A stretch of DNA of 31,356 nucleotides, from assembly GCA_050946775.1 (NCBI GenBank), contig JBMNVL010000008.1, forward strand, positions 1 through 31,356. The letters are read 5' to 3'. Of the stretch, positions 7,175-14,834 are shown piece by piece. The notes under the pieces are model-generated. The model saw only the letters and a list, made by a program, of their open reading frames with translations. It searched no databases and was not told where the DNA came from. Positions within the stretch are counted from its first letter, which is position 1; each line of letters begins with the position of its first letter. A program made the position numbers and the translations under genes. This DNA comes from UMGS1474 sp050946775 (GTDB taxonomy: Bacteria; Bacillota; Clostridia; Oscillospirales; Acutalibacteraceae).

Positions 7175-8761
7175 ATGAACAAATTGATCATCAAATGCGT
7201 GGCGCTGGTAATGGCGCTGTGCATGATGGCGACCCTGGCGGCCTGCGGCGGCGATGACGACGCGACCAAGATCAAGGATCAGACCACCGGCGCGGTCACC
7301 ACCACCACGGCGAGCGCTGACGATCCGGACCAGCCCGAGGATAAGAGCACCACGGCTGCCCAGGACAACCAGAGCCGCTCCAACGCGTCCCGTACGGCCC
7401 GCACCACGACGGCCCGTACCAAATCGAACGGCGACAACGGCAACGACGGCAGCAACAGCGGCCTGCCGGCGAATCTGAACGGCGCCACCGTCAACGTGGC
7501 CGGCATGAGCACCTGCTACTTCTCACTGGACGCCACCAAGAGCGAGTGGAACCGGCAGATCCGCAACGAGCTGTCGGCTATTGAGAAGAGCCTCAACTGC
7601 AAGTTCAAGGTCACCAACTACGATTCCAGCGCCCTGACCACCAACCTGGTCAAGGCCGACCGCGCCGGTTCCAAATTCGCCGACCTGGTGCTGACCACCA
7701 TCTGGCAGCAGCGCCCGCTGATGTCGGCCAAGGCGCTGACCGATCTAAACACCGTCAGCGGTCTGGATCTGACCAAGAGCTATTTCGATCAGGCCGCCCG
7801 TAAAGAGATGCAGCTTTACGGCAAAAACTTCATCGCCTTCACCACCCTGGACGGCACCGCCGCCAACGCCAACGTCCTGTTCTTCAACAAGGTGCTGGCC
7901 AAACAGGTGGGTACCAGCGACAAAGAGCTGTACAAGATGGTGCACGACGGCAAATGGACCTTCGCCAAGATGCGCGATCTGTCCGCCAAGGCCTTGAAGG
8001 ATATCGACGGTAAAGCCGGTATCGACTATTCCAACAAGAGCGGTAAGGACCAGTACGGCTTCACCGGCTGCGATATCCGCGGCGGTGTGTCCTACTCCAT
8101 CTTCAAGGCACAGGGCGGTTACTTCACCAAGACCAGCTCCAACGGCGACGTCACCTACGCGCTGGGCGATTCCAAGAACATCTCCGCTCTGACCCAGATG
8201 CAGAAATGGCTGCTGGGCGACAAGAGCGTCTTCAACTCGGATAAGGACGGCAACAACCACGCGATCGGCGCCGAGATCTTCAAGGACGGCCGGGTGCTGT
8301 TCCTGGGCTGGTCGGCCGACTCCGCCACCAACTGGACCGAAATGAAGAACGACTGGGGCGTCCTGCCCTATCCGAAGGATAAAGAGGGCGGCAAGTACAC
8401 CAGCGTTATCAGCTGGAACACCCAGGGCTTCTGCATTCCCCGCAAGGTCAAGGGCACCGATCTGCGCAACGCCGCTGCCGTTATGGACGCGATCGCTCGC
8501 CAGTTCAACCAGATCCGCGACCGTAAGGACGCCTATTTGAAGAGCCGCGTTTTCCGTGACACCGAGTCTCAGAAGATGCTCAAGATCGCGGAAGAGTCCG
8601 CGTCCATCGACTTCTGCCAGTTCGGCGATCTGGGCGCCGGCGGTCTGAGCACCATCCACTATCTGTTCGACGATATCTCCCGCGATCCGGCGCAGCGCGT
8701 GGCGTCCGTGCGTGAGGAAGCTGTATCGGCTCTGAACAACTTCCTGAAGAACGTGAAATAA
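7175..8761 (+). CDS. Lipoprotein extracellular solute-binding protein (family 1)
   Basis: 528 residues. The ATG is chosen because AAGGAGG lies 9 nt upstream and a lipoprotein signal follows at once: basic and hydrophobic residues 1-23, lipobox LAAC with the acylated Cys at 24. The longer open frame upstream has no ribosome-binding site. Residues about 30-90 are a Thr/Ala/Asp/Ser-rich, probably disordered tether. From about 92 a sugar-type solute-binding fold follows, with an ITN-like first lobe, GKWTFAKMRDL, VLFLGWSADSA and a NDWGVLPYPKDKEGGKY segment typical of CUT1 binding proteins. It should sit on the outer face of the membrane and capture an oligosaccharide. No permease follows it; it is divergent from an importer operon that already has its own binding protein, so it either shares those permeases or acts as a sensor. 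Confidence 0.9.
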   Translation: MNKLIIKCVALVMALCMMATLAACGGDDDATKIKDQTTGAVTTTTASADDPDQPEDKSTTAAQDNQSRSNASRTARTTTARTKSNGDNGNDGSNSGLPANLNGATVNVAGMSTCYFSLDATKSEWNRQIRNELSAIEKSLNCKFKVTNYDSSALTTNLVKADRAGSKFADLVLTTIWQQRPLMSAKALTDLNTVSGLDLTKSYFDQAARKEMQLYGKNFIAFTTLDGTAANANVLFFNKVLAKQVGTSDKELYKMVHDGKWTFAKMRDLSAKALKDIDGKAGIDYSNKSGKDQYGFTGCDIRGGVSYSIFKAQGGYFTKTSSNGDVTYALGDSKNISALTQMQKWLLGDKSVFNSDKDGNNHAIGAEIFKDGRVLFLGWSADSATNWTEMKNDWGVLPYPKDKEGGKYTSVISWNTQGFCIPRKVKGTDLRNAAAVMDAIARQFNQIRDRKDAYLKSRVFRDTESQKMLKIAEESASIDFCQFGDLGAGGLSTIHYLFDDISRDPAQRVASVREEAVSALNNFLKNVK

Positions 8762-8794
8762 TTTCGCGGTTCTTTCGGCCAATCGCATACAAGC

Positions 8795-8844
8795 GGGGAT
8801 GTTGGTAATCATCGGCTATCCGACTTTACTGACATCCCCCTTTG
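8795..8844 (+). terminator. Hairpin after the lipoprotein gene (weak terminator or 3'-end stabiliser)
   Basis: GGGGATGT (8795-8802) pairs with ACATCCCC (8832-8839). The stem extends inward through TGGTAA and TTACTG with G-U pairs to about 14 bp, and a small CGG/CCG stem sits in the loop. Only CTTTG follows, so the T-tract is poor. Partial read-through into the next gene, or protection of the upstream mRNA, is as likely as full termination. Confidence 0.5.
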
Positions 8845-8850
8845 CGCTAC

Positions 8851-8879
8851 TTGTATTCTCTCTCACTGCAGGATAGGAT
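8851..8879 (+). promoter_or_regulatory. Weak sigma-A-like promoter before the seven-repeat surface protein
   Basis: TTGTAT (8851-8856) and TAGGAT (8874-8879) are separated by 17 bp, with 3/6 and 4/6 consensus matches. It is reported because of its spacing and because an operator-like palindrome abuts the -10 box; it could be chance. Confidence 0.3.
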
Positions 8880-8894
8880 CACACGGACGTGTGA
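8879..8894. promoter_or_regulatory. Palindrome TCACACGGACGTGTGA (possible operator or leader hairpin)
   Basis: Perfect 7-bp arms TCACACG and CGTGTGA flank a 2-bp GA centre. It begins on the last base of the putative -10 box, so a bound repressor would block initiation. In RNA the 2-nt loop would be too tight without opening the inner pairs. Confidence 0.35.
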
Positions 8895-8952
8895 CGTTTA
8901 TATCTCGCGTATATCACGCCGCTCGCGCGGCATTGAAAAAGGAGCGTCGAAG

Positions 8953-11900
8953 ATGAAAAAGCTGATGAGTGTACTGCTTTGCGCGGCTTTGCTGGTCGGC
9001 GTGGTGGTAGCGGTATTCCCGGTCATGTCCGGATCGGCGGATACGGCGATCACCACTCCCGGGTTTACCACGGCCGCTCCCGGTACCACCGCCTTCAAGC
9101 TGGGCGGCGCCGACACCAAGACCGAGAAGACGACTTTGACAGTCGGCGAGGACGGCGTCTACACTTACGATCTGACGCAGAATCTGGCCGATTGGGTCAC
9201 CAATACGGTTTATGCGTCGGACGGTTCAACTCCCGCGGATCTGCGTGAGTTCAAGTGGCTTTGCGTCAACGTTACCGGTCTGACCAACGGTTATTGCACC
9301 AACGCCAAGGGCGAGTATATCGACGGCAATAACAAGGTGGTGTCCGACCAGGGCAAGGCCAAGTATCAGGCGGCTTTTTTAGCGAAGCTCAGCTTGGTCG
9401 ACGGCAAGGGCAACCGGCTGAAAAAGGGCACCGATGACTGGAATATCCTCGGTTCCGATATTCGCAGCAAATCGTCGGTGCGGGTCGATCTGGAGGCGCT
9501 GCGCAAGGCGATCGAGGACGATGGCAAGAGCGTGGACGATTTCCTGAGCGCCACCCGGATGGCGTTGCTCGTCTACGGCAAGCAGGTCACCGTCGAGCTG
9601 TACGCTACCAACAACGACGAATTTGATCCCGCGGCTACCGTCAGCCCCGAAAAGAACCCCACCCTCTCTTTGAAGATGAGCGCCGGGGACAAGGGTACGG
9701 TCGAGGCCAGCGGCGACGGTTACTATTCCGTCGGCGCCGGGTCGGACGGCGTGGCGCTGATCAACCTGTTCACCGGCTCTACCGCCGGCAACGTGGACGC
9801 GTCGGCCTATCCCTATCTGTATCTGAAATTCGTCATGACCTCCGGCGGCAAGGTCAACAGCGCGGTGCTGGTGGACGCCGAAGGCAACACCTATAAAAAA
9901 GACGGCGCCGATTACAACATCCTCGGCGGCGCGGTGGAATACGGCAAGCAGGTCAAGGTGGATCTCAGCGCCATGACGGACGCGGAGAAAGCTCAGTTTT
10001 TGACCAACCTGCGGATCAAGGCCTCGGTTGAAGGGTCTCCCGCGATGGTTGCCAAGCTGTCCACCAATCCCGATCTGAAGATCACCACCGACAACGTGCC
10101 CGGCGTGACGGCCTTCAAGCTGACCGCCAAGCCCGGCGCCAACACCCCCGGCAACGCCACCATCGTGATGGACGAGGAGACCGGCTCGGCGAAATTCCAG
10201 CTGGGCGGCCATCTGGCGGCGTGGGTGCCGGCGGATATGTACTACAACAACAAACGGGTCAACGGCAACGACTACCGTTATCTGGTGGTCAACGTCAAAT
10301 CCCTGACCGACGGCTATTGCCGCAACGATTCCGACACCTCCTGGGCGGCGGAACCGGAGGACGCCAACGGCGTGCGGCATTGGGTCGACGTGGAGACGCA
10401 GGAAGAAGCCAAGTTCCAGACCGGTTTCGTGGCGTCCTTCCAGCTGTCCTACGGCAACCAGCAGCTCAAAAAAGTTACTCTCGACGCGAAGGGCGATCTC
10501 AAATACAAGAGCATCCGGGAGGACGCGGCCAACTTCAAATCCTCCAAGCATGAGGACAAGGTCGCCTTCGAGACCGAAGTGACGGTCGACGGTGAGAAGA
10601 AGATGCTCAAGTCCTACTACCTGCTGGACGACACCGGCAAGTACATGGTCGACGGCAACGACTGGGGCGTGATCGGCGAGGCGCGCAGTCCGATGCGTCT
10701 GGCGGCGGTCGATTTTGAAAAGATCGCTTCCCAGATCGAGGAGAGCAACGCGGCGCTGGATAAGGGTCTGAAAGAGAACAAGATCACCCAGGCTGATCAC
10801 GACAACTATTACATGGATCTCGAAAAGGTCCTGGAGAACCTGACGGTGCGGGTGCTGGTCTACGGCACCGAGGCCGAACTGGAGTTCTATGTGACCAACA
10901 ACGGCAACTTCACCGGCGAAGAGCTGACTCCCGACGTGTATCCCACTCTGGAGATGGGCATGAGCTACGGTCAGGAATACGTCGGCAACAGCAAGACCGC
11001 CGATATCTACTACTATCTGAAGACCAACAGCAACAAGATCGAGAACAAGGGCGGCGGCGCGACCACGCTGGTGGCCAATATGTACGCTCTGCCCGGTCCG
11101 GGCAACATGGACGCCCGTCAGTACGACTATCTCTTCCTGCGGGTCAACGGTGTCGCGGACGAAACCAAGAACGCCACCGTTTCCTCCATCAAGCTGGTGG
11201 ATATGGAAGGCAACGTACTGGATCAGAACCTGTTGGGAGGCACGGCCGTCAACGGCCGCACCGTGCGGGTGGATCTGCGCAACCTGCCGGCCGATCTGCG
11301 GGATCAGTTCCTGGAGAACACCCGGCTGCAGATCGTCATGGACGGCCAGGCCAGCAACGTCCAGGCCGCGGTCAGCACCAACCCCAACTTCGCGTTTGAG
11401 GATTACACCGACGAGGACGATCCCAACTACGCGTATAAGCTGCATCTGCAGCCCCTGCACATCGAGTTCAACATGAACGACGTTAAGTTCAACTCCGACG
11501 GCTCGGTCTCGGTCAACCTGTCCAAGAACGGCGCCGGTATGCACGTGCAGGATCGCAACGGCGCCATCGACGCGACCGAGTACAAGTATATGTACGTCTA
11601 CGTCGAGAGCGGCACCATCCACGATATCCGTTTCCGCACCAGCGACAACCGCGGCGAGGACGAGATGAAGGTGCAGAACACCTACTCGGCCAGCCCCGGT
11701 CTGACCCGTATCAACATCGAGAAGCTCAACAAGGAAAAGCCCCGTCTGATGAAGGACCTGTGCTTCAACCTGGTGGTCTACGTCAACACCGAGATCACCG
11801 GCATCTGGTTCTCCAACAGCCCCACCTTCGATCCCATCGCCATCGCCAGTGAGTCGGACTATGAGGTCGTCATCGGCCAGCAGGTGGATCCGGTGGATCC

Positions 11901-12990
11901 CAAGGCGACGATGGTGATGAACCTCGACGGTTCGATCGATCTGGCCGGCAAGGGCGAGGTCCACTTCAAGCCCATCACCGGCACCAAGGGCTACAACGCT
12001 TCCAGCTTGAAGTACCTGGTCGTCGACATCGCGTCGGGCGCCAAGAACATCTCCGAGATGCGGCTGCGCAACAAGGAGAACAACATCGCCAAATCGGTCA
12101 CCGGGCTGAAGGACGGCCTGAACTATCTGGTCATCAATGAGCTGGATGAGAGCATCCTCAACAACATCTACTTCACCTTCGCCGTCAACGGCAACGCCAA
12201 GATCAGCTCGATGTGGTTCACCAACGAGCCGGGTCTGGATCCCAAGTATATGGCGACCGAGCCGGAATACGACGAGATCTCGCTGGTGGACGCGGCCGGG
12301 TACATCCCGTACGCGGATCGCGAAAGCGGCGAGCCTTCCAAATCGAAGCTGGCGGTCGGCGACGACGGCATGGTGACGGTCAGCGGTCCCAAGAACGAGG
12401 ACGTCGGCCTGTTCGCCCTGTGCTATCACGACAACTACAGCAACCCGCCGCAATCGGCCTACATCAAATTCGGCGTGGTTAACCGCCCGGTCTACGTGGT
12501 GGCCTACACCTACGACACCACCTCCCAGGATATGGAGCTGATGGACGTGTTGACCGTCAACATCCAGCCTGGCGTCTACAACGATTACGTCCGGATCGAT
12601 CTGCGGGACAGCAGCTTCTATTCCAAGGGCTTCAACGGCTTCCTGGAGTATGACATCTACGCGCCCGCGACCAAGGATTCCGGCAACGGCGTGGCGTTCA
12701 CCATCGACGGCATCATGTTCCAGGGCACCGGCAGCCCGACGCTCAGCCCCAAGGCTCGCGCCGAGCAGATGAACTTTGTGGGCATCGACGGCGCTCAATT
12801 CCTGAAGCTGTCCGGTTACGACTGGGGCGACGGCTTCAAGGCGATCTCCCTGGACGGCACCGAGATCGTGGACGTCCAGACCGGTGAAAAGACGGTCGTG
12901 TGGCCGTACGTGACGCTGGCTGTCGCCGGTGCCGCGGCCGGTACGCTGGTGGTGGCGCGTCGTCGCCGCCGCGCCGGCGCCCGTCGCTGA
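8953..12990 (+). CDS. Surface-anchored protein of about seven related beta-sandwich repeats
   Basis: 1345 residues; no named family recognised. The ATG lies 8 nt after AAAAAGGAG and opens a signal peptide (1-29). The ectodomain is built from repeats of 110-270 residues, at about 47-226, 236-376, 386-653 (with an insertion near 505-580), 664-813, 827-961, 984-1097 and a divergent last unit 1110-1257. Recurring signatures are YKYLYVYV/YRYLVVNV in the first half, (D)NILGG...VRVDL in the middle and a closing (T/S)N-x-P-x-F-(D/x)-P motif at 219-226, 371-374, 649-653, 809-813, 954-961 and 1090-1097. The pattern suggests galactose-binding or carbohydrate-binding jelly rolls. The C-terminus has DVQTGE (1307-1312), a hydrophobic helix (about 1315-1335) and RRRRR, arranged like a sortase sorting signal but without LPxTG. 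Likely a glycan-binding or scaffold protein at the cell surface. Confidence 0.85.
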   Translation: MKKLMSVLLCAALLVGVVVAVFPVMSGSADTAITTPGFTTAAPGTTAFKLGGADTKTEKTTLTVGEDGVYTYDLTQNLADWVTNTVYASDGSTPADLREFKWLCVNVTGLTNGYCTNAKGEYIDGNNKVVSDQGKAKYQAAFLAKLSLVDGKGNRLKKGTDDWNILGSDIRSKSSVRVDLEALRKAIEDDGKSVDDFLSATRMALLVYGKQVTVELYATNNDEFDPAATVSPEKNPTLSLKMSAGDKGTVEASGDGYYSVGAGSDGVALINLFTGSTAGNVDASAYPYLYLKFVMTSGGKVNSAVLVDAEGNTYKKDGADYNILGGAVEYGKQVKVDLSAMTDAEKAQFLTNLRIKASVEGSPAMVAKLSTNPDLKITTDNVPGVTAFKLTAKPGANTPGNATIVMDEETGSAKFQLGGHLAAWVPADMYYNNKRVNGNDYRYLVVNVKSLTDGYCRNDSDTSWAAEPEDANGVRHWVDVETQEEAKFQTGFVASFQLSYGNQQLKKVTLDAKGDLKYKSIREDAANFKSSKHEDKVAFETEVTVDGEKKMLKSYYLLDDTGKYMVDGNDWGVIGEARSPMRLAAVDFEKIASQIEESNAALDKGLKENKITQADHDNYYMDLEKVLENLTVRVLVYGTEAELEFYVTNNGNFTGEELTPDVYPTLEMGMSYGQEYVGNSKTADIYYYLKTNSNKIENKGGGATTLVANMYALPGPGNMDARQYDYLFLRVNGVADETKNATVSSIKLVDMEGNVLDQNLLGGTAVNGRTVRVDLRNLPADLRDQFLENTRLQIVMDGQASNVQAAVSTNPNFAFEDYTDEDDPNYAYKLHLQPLHIEFNMNDVKFNSDGSVSVNLSKNGAGMHVQDRNGAIDATEYKYMYVYVESGTIHDIRFRTSDNRGEDEMKVQNTYSASPGLTRINIEKLNKEKPRLMKDLCFNLVVYVNTEITGIWFSNSPTFDPIAIASESDYEVVIGQQVDPVDPKATMVMNLDGSIDLAGKGEVHFKPITGTKGYNASSLKYLVVDIASGAKNISEMRLRNKENNIAKSVTGLKDGLNYLVINELDESILNNIYFTFAVNGNAKISSMWFTNEPGLDPKYMATEPEYDEISLVDAAGYIPYADRESGEPSKSKLAVGDDGMVTVSGPKNEDVGLFALCYHDNYSNPPQSAYIKFGVVNRPVYVVAYTYDTTSQDMELMDVLTVNIQPGVYNDYVRIDLRDSSFYSKGFNGFLEYDIYAPATKDSGNGVAFTIDGIMFQGTGSPTLSPKARAEQMNFVGIDGAQFLKLSGYDWGDGFKAISLDGTEIVDVQTGEKTVVWPYVTLAVAGAAAGTLVVARRRRRAGARR

Positions 12991-13000
12991 GCCAACGCAT

Positions 13001-13037
13001 AACGGGCCGGGGATTCCCCGGGATTCCCCGGCCCGTT
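13001..13037. terminator. Strong GC-rich hairpin between the repeat protein and the hydrolase cluster
   Basis: A perfect 13-bp stem is formed by AACGGGCCGGGGA (13001-13013) and TCCCCGGCCCGTT (13025-13037), and the loop can pair further. It is followed by CTCCTTTG rather than a T-run, so it may attenuate rather than end transcription into the gene at 13074. Confidence 0.6.
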
Positions 13038-13073
13038 CTCCTTTGAAATCTCCCATAAGAAAGTTTGGTTTTT

Positions 13074-14819
13074 ATGCATCAATCCGCGGGGCAGACCTGC
13101 CCCGATGAAGCGCTTTCACACCGGCCGCGGCCGCTGCAGCCGCCGCCGGATGCCCATACGGTGGCCGGCAAGGTCATCTGCGGGTATCAAGGCTGGTTCG
13201 GCACTCCCACCGACGCCTCGGGCGAACACGTCTGGCGGCATTGGGGCGGCGGCTCGCCGGAGCATCTGGATCGGGTCTCCTTCGAGTTATATCCCGATAT
13301 CCGGGAATATTCCGACGATCAACTGCATCCCACCGGGTACCGTCCCCACGGCAACGGCCAGCGCTCGGCGCTCTTTTCGGCCTATTCAGCCGAGACGGTG
13401 AACACCCATTTCCGCTGGATGGCGGAATACGGGATCGACGGGGTCGCGGTGCAGCGGTTTTTCGGGGATATTCCCAGTCCCCGGATGCGGCAGGTGATGC
13501 AAAACGTGCGGCAGGCGGCGGAAGCCTACGGCCGGGTGTTTTATATCTGCTACGATATCTCGGGCGGCGGCGGCGAACACTTCGTCTCCCGGATGAAAGA
13601 GGATATCGACCGGCTGCGGGAGTGGGTGGTGGATTCGCCCGCTTATCTGCACGAGGGCGATCGCCCGGTGCTGCAGATCTGGGGCTTCGGCGTCAAGGGC
13701 AATTGCCGCTGCGAGCCGGAGCAGGCGGTTCAGGTCGCCCGCTACGCCCGCGAGCAGGGCTTTTACCTGATCGCCGGCACGCCGGCGCAGTTCCGTGAAG
13801 GCGGCGTGGACAGCCGCCCGGAATTTGCCCCGGTCTACGATTTGTTTGATATGATCTCTCCCTGGCAGGTGGGTCGTTTCAGGCGGTGCGAACAGGTGGC
13901 GCCCTATTACGACGAACGGCTGCGTCCCGACGGCGAGTATTGCGCCGCCCGGGGACAGGGATATATGCCGGTATTGTACGCCGGCTTTGCCTGGTCGCTG
14001 TGGCTCAACGGTCCCGCCAACGCCATCCCCCGGTTGGGCGGCAGATTTTTGTGGGAACAGGTCAAGGCCATGGACAAAATCAAGACCACGGCGCTGTACA
14101 TCGCCATGTTCGACGAGTACGACGAATCCACCGCCATTATGAAGGCGGCGGAGGACAGCTCCCAGATCCCGCAGGGACGGTATTTTCTGACCACCTGCGC
14201 CGACGGGACGTTCGTCAGCGGGGACTTTTACCTGCGGCTGGTCGGCAAGCTGACCGCGCTGTATCGCGACGGTGCGCCGATCCCCGACGAGGTGCCGGTA
14301 CCCCTGGCCGACGGCCCGGTCTACTGGCGTTCGGGATTTGAGGAAAAGACCGACGCGATGCCCACCGTGACCCGGATGGAGATGCAGGGCGCTCATTTGG
14401 ACGCCCGGGTGATGGTCACCGAGCAGGCGCATACCGGCCGGTCGGCGCTGCAGGTTTCGGCCTGGCCGCGCAGCAAAGAAGACAATCACGCGCTGCTGGG
14501 GTTGATCGACCTCGGTGGCCTGAAGGCAACCCCCGGCCTGACCCTGCGGGTCTATGTGCGGGCGCTGAACGCCGGCGGCCGGCGGGTGGTATGGGATGCG
14601 CAAACGTCCGACGGCGAATGGCTGTCCCAAACCGACGCCGCCAAGCTGCCCGGGATCGACCCCGAACAGGACGCCGTGTCAAGCGGCGAGTGGGAAAAGC
14701 TGCTGCTGCCGATCGGGCGGTATCTGGAGGGAAAAGCCATCCAAACCATCGCGCTGCGGGTACAGGATCTGCACGCGAACGGGATGCTGCTGATCGACGA
14801 CGTTCTTTTGTACGAATAA
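13074..14819 (+). CDS. Glycoside hydrolase family 71/99-like protein
   Basis: 581 residues with no signal peptide, so probably cytoplasmic. Family signatures are strong and in order: GYQGWFGTP (37-45) with W-x-HW, ELYPDIREY (71-79), LFSAYSAETVNTHFRWM (100-116), YGIDGVAVQRFFG (119-131), YDISG (160-164), ISPWQVGRF (261-269) and AMFDEYDESTAI (344-355). The last matches the AMFDE-x-DE-x-TA-I region of bacterial GH71/99-like proteins, and its acidic residues are catalytic candidates. Residues about 415-581 form an added C-terminal beta-sandwich. Related proteins are often annotated as xylosidase/arabinosidase, but activity is not settled. GH99 members are endo-alpha-mannosidases or mannanases, which fits the GH38 gene 15 nt downstream. 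The ATG has only a weak upstream purine run (AAGAAAG); a TTG three codons earlier is an alternative start. Confidence 0.85.
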   Translation: MHQSAGQTCPDEALSHRPRPLQPPPDAHTVAGKVICGYQGWFGTPTDASGEHVWRHWGGGSPEHLDRVSFELYPDIREYSDDQLHPTGYRPHGNGQRSALFSAYSAETVNTHFRWMAEYGIDGVAVQRFFGDIPSPRMRQVMQNVRQAAEAYGRVFYICYDISGGGGEHFVSRMKEDIDRLREWVVDSPAYLHEGDRPVLQIWGFGVKGNCRCEPEQAVQVARYAREQGFYLIAGTPAQFREGGVDSRPEFAPVYDLFDMISPWQVGRFRRCEQVAPYYDERLRPDGEYCAARGQGYMPVLYAGFAWSLWLNGPANAIPRLGGRFLWEQVKAMDKIKTTALYIAMFDEYDESTAIMKAAEDSSQIPQGRYFLTTCADGTFVSGDFYLRLVGKLTALYRDGAPIPDEVPVPLADGPVYWRSGFEEKTDAMPTVTRMEMQGAHLDARVMVTEQAHTGRSALQVSAWPRSKEDNHALLGLIDLGGLKATPGLTLRVYVRALNAGGRRVVWDAQTSDGEWLSQTDAAKLPGIDPEQDAVSSGEWEKLLLPIGRYLEGKAIQTIALRVQDLHANGMLLIDDVLLYE

Positions 14820-14834
14820 AGGAATTCAACGCTT

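Noticed and set aside
6805..7275. Minus-strand open frame of 156 codons in the divergent intergenic region
   Set aside because: It overlaps the start of the lipoprotein gene and the plus-strand promoter, has no ribosome-binding site and no recognisable motif.
8842..8952. Upstream extension of the seven-repeat protein
   Set aside because: The added residues are not signal-like and the region contains the promoter and palindrome; the ATG at 8953 follows AAAAAGGAG.
8953..12990. Direct assignment of the repeat protein as a cohesin scaffoldin
   Set aside because: No classical cohesin sequence motifs are visible; kept only as a hypothesis in the findings.
9379..13056. Minus-strand open frame of 1225 codons opposite the seven-repeat protein
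   Set aside because: It is the antisense shadow of a gene with signal peptide, ribosome-binding site and repeated domains; its own composition is shadow-like and it lacks a ribosome-binding site.
14591..14834. Possible start of the mannosidase in the downstream frame, inside the GH71/99-like gene
   Set aside because: The frame is open by chance; the encoded residues are Arg-rich shadow sequence, while the natural GH38 N-terminus starts at 14835 in the other frame.
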